From Nitrosarchaeum sp. (lineage in GTDB: Archaea > Thermoproteota > Nitrososphaeria > Nitrososphaerales > Nitrosopumilaceae): a DNA stretch of 9,408 bases. Location: contig SCUP01000314.1 of assembly GCA_004297665.1 (NCBI GenBank), forward strand, positions 1 through 9,408, read 5' to 3'. The stretch's first letter is position 1, and each line of letters starts with the position of its first letter. Of the stretch, positions 1 to 5,941 are shown piece by piece. The position numbers and the translations under genes are program-made. The notes beneath the pieces were generated by a model. That model saw nothing but the letters and a program-made list of their open reading frames with translations. It did not search any database and was not told the DNA's origin.

Positions 1-234
1 TTGAAAACACTCACTGCAATAGACAGGTCTGTTGAATTTTGGTTCAAATGGTATTTGACATTCGTCTCCGCAATCGCCACATGTTACAGTATGCATTTCT
101 GGTTTTCTTTCATCTCGGGAATTTCTGTAAGATCGTAAAGGCTCATCATCTCTAAAATTTCTGCTTGAAGTTTGCTTAGATTTTGAATGTCTGTCAAATT
201 TTTTGTCAGAGTATTTTGCTTTGTATAGATCCAT
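1..234 (-). CDS. CxxC-x17-CxxC zinc-binding protein (3' end outside window)
   Basis: The first 78 residues are visible; the C-terminus runs off the left edge. The N-terminal 45 residues are very polar and basic (Lys/Arg/Ser/Asp rich, likely disordered). They are followed by a zinc knuckle: C52, C55, C73 and C76 with exactly 17 residues between the pairs, in the context ECQIPFEPKFNRPVYCSEC. This spacing matches the small CxxC-x17-CxxC domain family seen in archaea and some bacteria, usually of unknown function and suspected to bind nucleic acid or ribosomes. The ATG at 234 follows an AT-rich stretch with a possible TATA element near 261-268. No partner gene is evident. The family call is firm from the motif; the cellular role is unknown. 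Confidence 0.8.
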   Translation of the reverse strand, partial: MDLYKAKYSDKKFDRHSKSKQTSSRNFRDDEPLRSYRNSRDERKPEMHTVTCGDCGDECQIPFEPKFNRPVYCSECFQ

Positions 235-311
235 TTTTCTTATACATATTCAACACTATTGATTATAGATAGTTAGAGCTTGAATTTGTGCCTAAATTAA
301 AAATTTGTAAA

Positions 312-641
312 TTAAACTAGGGATTTATCCATTTCAGTTCCCATTATTTCCTGAACTTTAAGAAAATAGAGTTTTGTAGAATATGGCATATCGTCTAAAT
401 TATTATCAACTACCATCATAAAGTAACGAACAGCTCGTTTTGAGATATCAAGATTGAATTTCATAGTAAGAATAGGATCTTGTTTAACTTTGATCTTGTC
501 TTGCAGCCATGGTGGAGCCATGTCAATTGTTTCTTTGATAATTTTATCATACCAATAGGAAAGGTTTTCAGGGTGTAAACCCTCTTTTAGGTTTGAAACA
601 TCCGTATCAAGTTTTTTCATCATATTGTTTATGATTGCCAT
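312..641 (-). CDS. hypothetical protein, 109 aa
   Basis: I do not recognise a family. The product is a soluble, mostly alpha-helical, Met-rich protein with no membrane span, signal peptide or Cys pairs. It has a WYDK-containing helix and a PPWLQDK turn in the middle. The reading frame extends upstream to a TTG at 650, but I chose the ATG at 641 (MAIINNMMKK) because a TATA-like box at 664-671 lies 30 bases upstream, as expected for a leaderless archaeal transcript. It is co-oriented with the CoaD gene upstream but has its own promoter. It is probably a lineage-conserved chromosomal gene; the function cannot be given. Confidence 0.7.
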   Translation of the reverse strand: MAIINNMMKKLDTDVSNLKEGLHPENLSYWYDKIIKETIDMAPPWLQDKIKVKQDPILTMKFNLDISKRAVRYFMMVVDNNLDDMPYSTKLYFLKVQEIMGTEMDKSLV

Positions 642-663
642 AAGGCTCAATCCAAAAATATTG

Positions 664-671
664 TTTTATTA
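664..671 (-). promoter_or_regulatory. TATA box for the 109-aa gene
   Basis: On the minus strand this reads TAATAAAA and its upstream edge lies 30 bases from the ATG at 641. It supports that ATG over the upstream TTG. Confidence 0.5.
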
Positions 672-696
672 CGATTACTCAAACATAGACAATCTT

Positions 697-1170
697 CTAG
701 TCAATTGATGATAAGTTACCTTCTACGTCTATTTCTAAATTTTTTATTCTAGTAGTAGAAATTCTATTACCGTCTTGTGCCAGAGTCATTGGAACTATCA
801 CTATTTTAACTGGAGACAGATTTTTTTCTGCACGAAGTTGATTTAAAATTTCTCCCTGATTACCAGTCTCATCACTTACAATCAGAGCCTGCACATTTTC
901 TTCTAAAACAGCAGGACCAAAATCATTGTCTAGTTTACTAATTTGAAAGGCGCGGTTTGGGAAATTTGTTTTAATCGTATTCATTAATGCTGCAAATCTT
1001 TTGTCATAATTATTCAGAGTTTTTTTTCCTCTTTTTTCTGCTAATTCATCACTTGTTAGTCCAATGATTACTTTTGATGAAAGTGAAAATGCTTTTGAAA
1101 GTAATGTAAGATGACCTTTGTGAATAATATCAAAAGTTCCTCCCATTGCAACAAGAACAAATTCAGACAT
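697..1170 (-). CDS. coaD: archaeal phosphopantetheine adenylyltransferase
   Basis: The product transfers AMP from ATP to 4'-phosphopantetheine to give dephospho-CoA, the penultimate step of coenzyme A synthesis, in the cytoplasm. The 157-residue chain shows the nucleotidyltransferase superfamily signatures: GGTFD at residues 10-14, the HKGH form of the HxGH motif at 17-20, and ISTTRI at 137-142, the archaeal counterpart of the ISSTxxR signature. Length and motif order match the archaeal PPAT group (COG1019 type), distinct from bacterial CoaD. The ATG at 1170 has a TATA-like box at 1192-1199, 29 bases upstream, which overlaps the 3' end of the preceding co-oriented gene. So it can be transcribed on its own, without a leader. 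The family assignment is confident. Confidence 0.93.
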   Translation of the reverse strand: MSEFVLVAMGGTFDIIHKGHLTLLSKAFSLSSKVIIGLTSDELAEKRGKKTLNNYDKRFAALMNTIKTNFPNRAFQISKLDNDFGPAVLEENVQALIVSDETGNQGEILNQLRAEKNLSPVKIVIVPMTLAQDGNRISTTRIKNLEIDVEGNLSSID

Positions 1171-1191
1171 ACTATCAGATAGAAAGATATG

Positions 1192-1199
1192 AAGATAAA
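1192..1199 (-). promoter_or_regulatory. TATA box for coaD
   Basis: The minus strand reads TTTATCTT here, 29 bases upstream of the CoaD start. The box lies in the 33-base gap behind the secreted-protein stop codon. Confidence 0.45.
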
Positions 1200-1203
1200 T
1201 CTA

Positions 1204-2283
1204 CTATTTTACGACTACTAGCACTACAGGTCCGGGATTAGCTATTGGAATATTATTTCTATCCCAAACAAACGTTTCAATAAAAAACAAGCCATCATGT
1301 TCAGGAATCCAGTCTACGTATTGAGATTGAATACCAGCTCCAATATAACGTCCATCATATTTTCCTATAAATTCTACAAATGGAGTTGTACCAGATTGTT
1401 TAATTTGAACATAGTAACTATATGGGGTTTCATTAGATGTTTGATCTGCTGAAAATTGAATCCAAGCTTTGCTCTGGATTTTTACTGTTGAACCTACGTT
1501 AATTTCTGAAAGTGATTTTCCTTGAGAATCAAGTACAGACACATCAGATATGGTAACTAGTCTTGTCGTTATTTCTGATTCAGGAATTTTTACATCAACA
1601 AAATCAGAATAAAACACATCGGATTCAGAAAATAAAAGAAATCCCACAGGAAATCCCACGTAACTTGTTTGAATTTTTTCATTGAAACTAAAATTTATTA
1701 TTTCATTTGATTTAACAGCACCAATTGGTATGGTAGATACTCCTACTATTCTAGGAGGATCAAAATTATCGTAGAAAGCAAGATAGACATTAGTATTATT
1801 TATTGGAGCAGCACCATTTTTTAAGACTCCTGAAAAGTGAAGAGTGTCATCTAAGACAATATCACCTAGTTCTACAGATAGTTGTTTTGATTTTGAAGGA
1901 GATGAATTGAATCCTTCAAGAGAAACAGACACTTGAGTTATGTCCGGATTTGAAGAACTTGATCTGATCATATAAGGAGATTTTCCAAGAGGAGGGATAA
2001 CTTCCAAGATAGTTCCACCTTCAATAATTTCTAGAGGTTCATCACTAGTATCATCATAAAAATTTACATGCACACGTACATCTGCAATTGAAGTAAGATT
2101 ACTGGTATTTTCAACTGCACCTACAACCACAGTGTATCCTTCATCATCTTTGTAAACAAATGGAGAATCGCTTGTAAGAACTACAGATAAAGTAGGTGGG
2201 TTATCATAATACTCTGCAGAGAATCCAGAGGAAATTGGAAATAGAATCAAAATCAAAAATATACTAAGAATAATTTTCTTCAT
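1204..2283 (-). CDS. secreted Ig-like/FxLYD-like surface protein, 359 aa
   Basis: The product is predicted to be exported. It has a typical Sec signal peptide: two lysines, a hydrophobic core to about residue 17, and likely cleavage after FSA at about 23. The mature part is Ser/Thr/Asn rich with several N-x-S/T sequons, so it may be glycosylated. I see two related beta-sandwich units of FxLYD-like character, about residues 50-107 (VVVGAVENTS...VHVNFYD) and 148-200 (LHFSGVLKNG...VYLAFYD). A third unit, about 247-359, ends in the WIPEHDGLF...FVWDR pattern, a domain recurrent in thaumarchaeal secreted proteins. There is no C-terminal membrane anchor or sortase signal. A TATA box at 2307-2314 supports the ATG at 2283. 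It probably has a structural or binding role on the cell surface; no enzyme motif is visible. Confidence 0.75.
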   Translation of the reverse strand: MKKIILSIFLILILFPISSGFSAEYYDNPPTLSVVLTSDSPFVYKDDEGYTVVVGAVENTSNLTSIADVRVHVNFYDDTSDEPLEIIEGGTILEVIPPLGKSPYMIRSSSSNPDITQVSVSLEGFNSSPSKSKQLSVELGDIVLDDTLHFSGVLKNGAAPINNTNVYLAFYDNFDPPRIVGVSTIPIGAVKSNEIINFSFNEKIQTSYVGFPVGFLLFSESDVFYSDFVDVKIPESEITTRLVTISDVSVLDSQGKSLSEINVGSTVKIQSKAWIQFSADQTSNETPYSYYVQIKQSGTTPFVEFIGKYDGRYIGAGIQSQYVDWIPEHDGLFFIETFVWDRNNIPIANPGPVVLVVVK

Positions 2284-2306
2284 ACAAATTTTATCGATTA
2301 GAGACT

Positions 2307-2314
2307 AATTTTAT
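2307..2314 (-). promoter_or_regulatory. TATA box for the secreted protein
   Basis: The minus strand reads ATAAAATT, 31 bases upstream of the start at 2283. Confidence 0.45.
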
Positions 2315-2409
2315 GCAACATATGATATAGTGAACAAGAAAGGTAACAACGTTTAACCCAGTTAGCACTAGATGATCAATAATAAAAAGAAGTTAAAAAA
2401 ATGTAAATT

Positions 2410-2517
2410 TTATCGTCTTTTCTTCATTGCTGTTATTGCCAACCAGTAAACTAAACCTGGTGCCAATCCAACAATGAGTGGAATCCATACCGGCCATGCA
2501 TCAGCTGCGCTTGTCAT
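2410..2517 (-). CDS. 35-residue single-span membrane peptide
   Basis: This small gene encodes 35 residues: a short polar N-terminus (MTSAADAW), one hydrophobic span at about residues 9-31 with Pro, Gly and Trp, and a strongly basic end, KKRR. By the positive-inside rule the C-terminus should face the cytoplasm. It is likely real and not a chance frame because it has a clean TATA box (2540-2548) 31 bases upstream of the ATG, a compact hydrophobic/basic organisation, and no competing frame. I know no function. It could be a small subunit or regulator of a membrane complex. Confidence 0.65.
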   Translation of the reverse strand: MTSAADAWPVWIPLIVGLAPGLVYWLAITAMKKRR

Positions 2518-2539
2518 AGATTAAAACCGAAACTTATCC

Positions 2540-2548
2540 TATTTAAAT
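2540..2548 (-). promoter_or_regulatory. TATA box for the 35-residue membrane peptide
   Basis: The minus strand reads ATTTAAATA, 31 bases upstream of the ATG at 2517. It is close to the ideal archaeal TATA element. Confidence 0.55.
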
Positions 2549-2593
2549 CCATCCAGATATCTGAAATTCAGAATTGATCTGAGTAAATGTAAG

Positions 2594-2667
2594 TGGACTG
2601 GACGGGATTTGAACCCATGACCCCCCGCGTGCAAGGCGGGTATACTACCAGGCTATACTACCAGCCC
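2594..2667 (-). tRNA. tRNA-Ala (anticodon TGC)
   Basis: A 74-base tRNA without an intron. The acceptor stem GGGCTGG pairs with CCAGTCC and contains the G3:U70 wobble that is the classic alanine identity element. The anticodon stem CCCGC/GCGGG encloses loop CTTGCAC, giving anticodon TGC. The T arm is ATGGG/CCCGT with loop TTCAAAT. The discriminator is A and no CCA is encoded. Confidence 0.97.
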
Positions 2668-2719
2668 ACATCAAGAAGAAATAATCTGTGGATTTTAATT
2701 GTTGTCTTCTTGGCAAGAA

Positions 2720-2735
2720 TTTTATTTGTATAAAA
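2720..2735 (+). promoter_or_regulatory. TATA region for the peroxiredoxin-like gene
   Basis: The AT-rich block TTTTATTTGTATAAAA begins 28 bases before the ATG at 2748 and favours that start over the in-frame GTG at 2688. Confidence 0.5.
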
Positions 2736-2747
2736 AAAATATCATTT

Positions 2748-3302
2748 ATGGTACTCCTAGAATCACAAATTAAATTAAAAACAGGAGATATCGCACCAGA
2801 TTTTCAGCTCTTAGGTGTTGATGACAAAAAACACACACTAAATGACTTTACTAGTTATCAAGGAATTCTAGTTATTTTCATTTGTAATCACTGTCCATAT
2901 GTTAAGGCAAAAGCAGAAGCTTTCAATGAGTTGTATGAAAAATTTGGTGATAAAATAGCAATAATAGGAATTAACAGTAATGACTCTAAAGATTACCCAG
3001 AAGATAGTTTTGAAAATATGAAAAAAACAGCAAAAGAGAAGGGATTCAAATTTAATTATTTAGTTGATGAAACTCAAGAAATTGCAAAAAAATACGGTGC
3101 AATATGTACACCGGATCCTTTCTTGTTTAACAACAAAAAACAACTAGTATTTCACGGCAGAATTGACAATGCTATGAAACCAGATGATACAGCTACAGAA
3201 AAGACAATGATTAACAACATAAAGAAATTACTGTCTGGAGAAAAAATTGAAAAAGATTTTGACCCATCAATTGGGTGCTCAATCAAGTGGAAAGAAAATT
3301 AA
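2748..3302 (+). CDS. peroxiredoxin-like thioredoxin-fold protein (PRX_like1 type), 184 aa
   Basis: This is a thioredoxin-fold redoxin of the AhpC/TSA-related PRX_like1 group, a likely cytoplasmic thiol oxidoreductase or peroxidase whose true substrate is not settled. Visible marks are TGDIAPDF near residue 12, the active-site CNHC at 46-49 within FICNHCPYVKA, a third Cys at 120 directly before the cis-Pro segment TPDPFLF, and the family C-terminal signature PSIGCSIKWK with Cys 177. The reading frame extends 20 residues upstream to a GTG at 2688. That extension (Cys/Ile/Lys rich) does not look like the family, and the ATG at 2748 has a TATA region 28 bases upstream. There is no signal peptide. 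It stands alone between two tRNA genes. Confidence 0.87.
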   Translation: MVLLESQIKLKTGDIAPDFQLLGVDDKKHTLNDFTSYQGILVIFICNHCPYVKAKAEAFNELYEKFGDKIAIIGINSNDSKDYPEDSFENMKKTAKEKGFKFNYLVDETQEIAKKYGAICTPDPFLFNNKKQLVFHGRIDNAMKPDDTATEKTMINNIKKLLSGEKIEKDFDPSIGCSIKWKEN

Positions 3303-3336
3303 ACTTAAATGAGTCCTGTCAAGAGGATTTAGCTGT

Positions 3337-3411
3337 GGGCTCGTAGCTCAGCTTGGCTGGAGCGTTCGACTGATAATCGAAAGGTCATGTGTTCGAATCA
3401 CATCGGGCCCA
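3337..3411 (+). tRNA. tRNA-Ile (anticodon GAT)
   Basis: A 75-base intronless tRNA. Acceptor stem GGGCTCG pairs with CGGGCCC (one T-G wobble). Anticodon stem TTCGA/TCGAA encloses loop CTGATAA with anticodon GAT. T arm GTGTG? is seen as TGTG/CACA around TTCGAAT. The discriminator is A and no CCA is encoded. Its 3' end lies 6 bases from the stop of the convergent HTH gene. Confidence 0.96.
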
Positions 3412-3417
3412 TTTTCA

Positions 3418-4311
3418 TTACTTTGAACTTTCAGAGACAGTTTCAGACCATTGAAGAACATCTTCAAATTTTTCAGATAGCAAATCTGAATTAATTTTTG
3501 TCTTTTTTCCGACTTTTCCGCATAATGCTAAACGTATTCGTTTTCCCAGTTTTTCCTTAATTGAGTTTATAGATTCTGCAAAAAAGTTGAGTCCTTCTTC
3601 AGTATTTGAAAAAACTAGGATAATCATTGTGTCTGATTTTTGTTTCCAAATTTTTCCCATTAGTTTTTGCAAATCAAGATCAAATAAGACATTGATTGCA
3701 GATGACATATCACCAAGATGGAAAACTTGCCATCCACTAGAATGTAAAGATGCAGAAGCTGCTTCAGATAACAAGGCACTTTGAGCATCAGCTGAAATCA
3801 CAATGATATTCTTTTTTGGGTTTGAATCTATTGTTATTTGATTAAAAATTTGAAGCGATTTAGATATGATATTTTGTAATAATTTTTCCTCAGAATTTCC
3901 AATTTTACCATCATCGTATAGTCTTTGAATTGAATCAATTGAGGGAATTATAACTTCAGTAACAAGTTTGTGCACTGTTGCCCCAGAATTAAGACAATTT
4001 TTGATCAGGGAATAAACTAGAGTTTCATTTCCTTTTACCAGATTCTCAAAATATTGCGGTGCAACTTTAAAGTAATCATCTGGAAAAGAATATGCTTCTT
4101 GTCCTGGTTCTAAAAACCATAATGTGATATTTCCGATATTTTTTTGTCTGAGAAATCCTTCTGCAGCAAATACTTTGAGATATTTTGTCATGGTTGTTCT
4201 ATTTACTCCAAGTTTTTCAGAGATTTCAACTCCGGACATTCCTGTTTTGGAGTCTTCAAGTACATCAATCAGTTTCTGCCTTATTTCTGTAGATTGATAT
4301 CCCCTACCCAT
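3418..4311 (-). CDS. HTH regulator with degenerate CarH/MerR-like cobalamin-binding domain, 297 aa
   Basis: A probable transcription regulator. Residues 10-60 form a winged HTH (SGVEISEKLGVNRTTMTKYL, then a wing). Residues 85-160 resemble the helical cap of CarH/MetH-type B12 domains (LVKGNETLVYSLI...GATVHKLV...IIPSIDSIQRLYDDGKI). Residues 168-290 resemble the Rossmann B12-binding domain (ISADAQSAL...SGWQVFHLGDM). The E/DxHxxG motif that supplies the lower His ligand reads D175-A-Q-S-A-L, so the His is Gln and the Gly is Leu. The cap also lacks the usual Glu-His pair after YDDGKI. So it probably no longer binds B12 conventionally, or binds something else. The frame runs to an ATG at 4353, but a TATA box at 4331-4341 lies 30 bases upstream of the ATG at 4311, which I take as the leaderless start. 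Confidence 0.75.
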   Translation of the reverse strand: MGRGYQSTEIRQKLIDVLEDSKTGMSGVEISEKLGVNRTTMTKYLKVFAAEGFLRQKNIGNITLWFLEPGQEAYSFPDDYFKVAPQYFENLVKGNETLVYSLIKNCLNSGATVHKLVTEVIIPSIDSIQRLYDDGKIGNSEEKLLQNIISKSLQIFNQITIDSNPKKNIIVISADAQSALLSEAASASLHSSGWQVFHLGDMSSAINVLFDLDLQKLMGKIWKQKSDTMIILVFSNTEEGLNFFAESINSIKEKLGKRIRLALCGKVGKKTKINSDLLSEKFEDVLQWSETVSESSK

Positions 4312-4330
4312 ATTGCTCCAGAGTTGAGGT

Positions 4331-4341
4331 ATTGTATAAAG
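4331..4341 (-). promoter_or_regulatory. TATA box for the HTH/B12-like regulator
   Basis: The minus strand reads CTTTATACAAT, 30 bases upstream of the ATG at 4311. The transposase remnant ends about 10 bases further upstream, so the insertion spared the core promoter. Confidence 0.55.
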
Positions 4342-4350
4342 ACTAATTTC

Positions 4351-4522
4351 CATAGAGAGGCAAAAAGATGATTCTGTTATTTTTGACGGTTATCAGATTT
4401 ATCATAATTTCTTACGACCTCATATGGCGTTAGACGGTAAGACACCTGCGGAAGCTTGTGGCATTACAATACAAGGACAGGACAAATGGAAGACAATAAT
4501 TCAGAGGGCTAGTCTTGAGTGA
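4351..4522 (+). pseudogene. remnant of a DDE transposase, C-terminal end only
   Basis: The plus strand encodes about 54 residues that align along their whole length with the C-terminus of the transposase at 6634-7791: DSVIFDG, QIYHN, RPHMAL, GKTPAE and DKWKTIIQRAS against DSVIFDG, QIYHN, RPHMAL, GKTPAE and DKWRTIIQKAS. It ends in its own stop (SLE-stop). The rest of the gene is missing upstream: homology stops near 4351, next to the regulator promoter. It is a different, older copy and not a recent duplicate, because many positions differ at the DNA level. The orientation is opposite to the intact copy. Confidence 0.88.
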
Positions 4523-4583
4523 TTTTTTTAATTTTTTATGGTTAGTTTTAGGATTTTGTACAGTAGTAATTGCAGTATTATTG

Positions 4584-4805
4584 TTAATAATAATAATCAG
4601 AAAACCATTCAGGGTGTCTTCTACAAAAAGCAATGAATATCCAAATAACAGTAAGGAGTCCCCCCATGATTAATTTAGAACCTATACTTGTTAATTCTTC
4701 ATTAGCAATACCTGTAGTTTCTGAGGCAACTGTTAAAATGAAAAACCCTGTTACAATCGCTGTAAAAATTTGTAATATCTTTCGTAATGCAACATCTGAC
4801 TTCAT
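4584..4805 (-). CDS. small two-span membrane protein, 73 aa
   Basis: I do not recognise a family. The product has a charged N-terminus (MKSDVALRK), a hydrophobic span at about residues 9-27, a polar loop of about 15 residues (ETTGIANEELTS), a second span at about 44-61, and a C-terminal tail CRRHPEWFSDYYY. This membrane-protein layout, an ATG start, a TATA-like box at 4829-4836 about 30 bases upstream and a GAGG-like stretch before the start favour it over the frames on the other strand, one of which (4515-4673) overlaps its 3' part. It lies outside the mobile element, between the transposase remnant and the left inverted repeat. Confidence 0.5.
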   Translation of the reverse strand: MKSDVALRKILQIFTAIVTGFFILTVASETTGIANEELTSIGSKLIMGGLLTVIWIFIAFCRRHPEWFSDYYY

Positions 4806-4828
4806 TATTTCCTCAACCTTTCACTTAC

Positions 4829-4836
4829 AAATAAAA
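4829..4836 (-). promoter_or_regulatory. TATA-like box for the 73-aa membrane protein
   Basis: The minus strand reads TTTTATTT, about 31 bases upstream of the ATG at 4805. Confidence 0.4.
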
Positions 4837-4897
4837 CAGATCCATGTGCCGATAGTTTACAAGGAGAAAATTCAACTAGATGAGCCAGTAAGTTGCC

Positions 4898-4911
4898 AGT
4901 ACCCATAAAAT
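4898..4911 (+). repeat. left flanking direct repeat (possible target duplication)
   Basis: AGTACCCATAAAAT here and AGCACCCATAAAAT at 8743-8756 have the same orientation and differ at one base. They flank the inverted-repeat-bounded segment, with a 5-base gap on this side and no gap on the right. They could be a target-site duplication or an attachment core. Confidence 0.5.
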
Positions 4912-4916
4912 GGTAT

Positions 4917-4964
4917 TGTCCAATCAGTGGGACATTTTCTCTGTGTCAAGGGTCGGGACATATG
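4917..4964 (+). repeat. left terminal inverted repeat of the 3.8-kb element
   Basis: This 48-base segment matches the reverse complement of 8696-8743 at 39 of 48 positions; the inner 36 (4929-4964) match at 31 of 36. It consists of two units of TGTC...GGGACAT: TGTC at 4917 with GGGACAT at 4929-4935, and TGTC at 4944 with GGGACAT at 4955-4961. Two phased binding sites per end are typical of transposase-recognised ends. Confidence 0.8.
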
Positions 4965-4977
4965 CTCTAAAATTAAT

Positions 4978-5256
4978 TTAATTGTCCCAACCCGATTTTT
5001 GAATTTGTTCATATTCTTCTAATGTAAGAATTTTGATTTCATTATTTAGTTCCCATTCATAATTAGGTTGTTTTGAATTAGGATCTATTACAGGTTGTCC
5101 TCCTTGTTCAACTGTTTGAAATGCTTTTACAACATTAATACGAGTTGCAATTATTGTATCAGACCCCTGAATCTTGAAGTAACGCCAACCCTCATTTAGA
5201 ATTTTATGGGGTCGAAACTGTCTAAACTTCCCCTTCGTAATACGGGATTCTTCCAT
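4978..5256 (-). CDS. hypothetical protein, 92 aa
   Basis: I do not recognise a family. It is a small soluble protein with a basic N-terminus (KGKFRQFRPHKILNEGWRYFKI), a beta-like core DTIIATRINVVKAF, a polar Pro/Asn/Gln loop and an acidic amphipathic C-terminal helix (LTLEEYEQIQK). It has no Cys, membrane span or catalytic signature. The ATG at 5256 has a TATA box at 5278-5285, and a GGGACAT box (5267-5273), the heptamer of the element ends, sits between TATA and start. Its stop codon lies 13 bases inside the left inverted repeat, so it is the leftmost cargo gene. Confidence 0.65.
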   Translation of the reverse strand: MEESRITKGKFRQFRPHKILNEGWRYFKIQGSDTIIATRINVVKAFQTVEQGGQPVIDPNSKQPNYEWELNNEIKILTLEEYEQIQKSGWDN

Positions 5257-5277
5257 GATTTACAATGGGACATTTCA

Positions 5278-5285
5278 TAATTATA
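5278..5285 (-). promoter_or_regulatory. TATA box for the 92-aa gene, with GGGACAT box downstream
   Basis: The minus strand reads TATAATTA, 29 bases upstream of the ATG at 5256. The GGGACAT heptamer at 5267-5273 lies between it and the start, where a bound protein would block initiation. Confidence 0.5.
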
Positions 5286-5373
5286 CTTGATCCGATGTTT
5301 CTAGTTAACTTCAAGTCAACAATCCATCAATGATCTGTTTCAAATCATGATATGTATTAAATTCTAATGAAAA

Positions 5374-5643
5374 TCATCCGACTCTAGGAAAATAATGATA
5401 TCCCTCAAGAAGTTTCCAAAGATCATCAAATTTATCAAAAATTACAACTACTTCAAAGTCAGGAAGTAATAATTTTTGTGCAAAATCTCCTACTTCTTTA
5501 CATGCATGTGTGAATGGTAAAGGAAAAACATCATCTGCATATTCTCTCATTCTTTTCTTAATTGCTTCTGCCTTCTCTTCACCACAACTATTTAGAAAAT
5601 TCTCAAAATTTGGCACAGAATACTCTACCCTTATGCTATTCAT
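5374..5643 (-). CDS. hypothetical protein, 89 aa
   Basis: I do not recognise a family. The N-terminal part is a helical, charged segment (NFENFLNSCGEEKAEAIKKRMREYADDVF), followed by LPFTHACKEVGDFAQKLL and a hydrophobic strand FEVVVIFDKFDDLW, ending YFPRVG. Two Cys (about 20 and 48) are not in a paired motif. It is cytoplasmic, with no signal or span. The ATG at 5643 has a TATA box at 5666-5673 that overlaps the stop codon of the 35-aa gene upstream, so it can be read alone or with that gene (gap 27 bases). Confidence 0.6.
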   Translation of the reverse strand: MNSIRVEYSVPNFENFLNSCGEEKAEAIKKRMREYADDVFPLPFTHACKEVGDFAQKLLLPDFEVVVIFDKFDDLWKLLEGYHYFPRVG

Positions 5644-5665
5644 AAAATAAGAAACAAGAAAGAGA

Positions 5666-5673
5666 TTATTTTA
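5666..5673 (-). promoter_or_regulatory. TATA box for the 89-aa gene
   Basis: The minus strand reads TAAAATAA, 30 bases upstream of the ATG at 5643, and its first three bases are the stop codon of the 35-aa gene. Confidence 0.45.
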
Positions 5674-5778
5674 CTCTATGCTTTTGTAAGAGATTTCGCC
5701 ACGTTTTTCGGCTTCTTTGACTTTTCGATAGAGTTCTCTATCTTTATCTGTCCAGTTTGCAGTAACTGTATTTTCCAT
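5671..5778 (-). CDS. 35-aa charged small protein
   Basis: This short gene encodes 35 residues: MENTVTANWTDKDRELYRKV followed by KEAEKRGEISYKSIE. It is one long charged helix with a WTDKDRELYRKVKEAEKRG core, resembling a short DNA/RNA-associated or antitoxin-like helix, but I know no family. Support comes from an ATG with a TATA box (5801-5810) about 32 bases upstream, an amphipathic charge pattern unlike random translation, and the 27-base spacing to the 89-aa gene in the same direction. It may form a two-gene unit with that gene. Confidence 0.55.
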   Translation of the reverse strand: MENTVTANWTDKDRELYRKVKEAEKRGEISYKSIE

Positions 5779-5800
5779 ACTAGGTGTTTGTGCCGCCGAC

Positions 5801-5810
5801 TATAATAAAA
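5801..5810 (-). promoter_or_regulatory. TATA box for the 35-aa/89-aa genes
   Basis: The minus strand reads TTTTATTATA, about 30 bases upstream of the ATG at 5778. Confidence 0.5.
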
Positions 5811-5941
5811 AGTGTGTGTCCATTTTCTATACTAGGATAAAAAACTTTGACGATTTTTTAATAATTTGTTAAGTTAGGCGTATCAAAATTATCAAATATT
5901 AAACAAAATATGTTCATGCCTGATTTGTTCCAATCGTGACA

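Noticed and set aside
3587..3784. Plus-strand frame of 65 codons opposite the HTH regulator
   Set aside because: Antisense shadow of a well-supported gene; composition is not protein-like and it has no promoter.
4144..4371. Plus-strand frame of 75 codons over the regulator 5' end
   Set aside because: Shadow of the HTH region; Cys/Phe/Ser-rich translation with no domain.
4430..4633. Minus-strand frame over the transposase remnant
   Set aside because: Lies antisense to recognisable transposase homology, so it is a chance frame.
4633..4908. Plus-strand 91-codon frame opposite the 73-aa membrane protein
   Set aside because: Hydrophobic pattern mirrors the opposite strand; no TATA at the right distance; runs up to the flanking repeat.
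4983..4989. A further TGTCCCA near the left end
   Set aside because: It is the codons of the last residues (GWDN) of the 92-aa protein and falls out of the 26-base phase, so probably coincidence.
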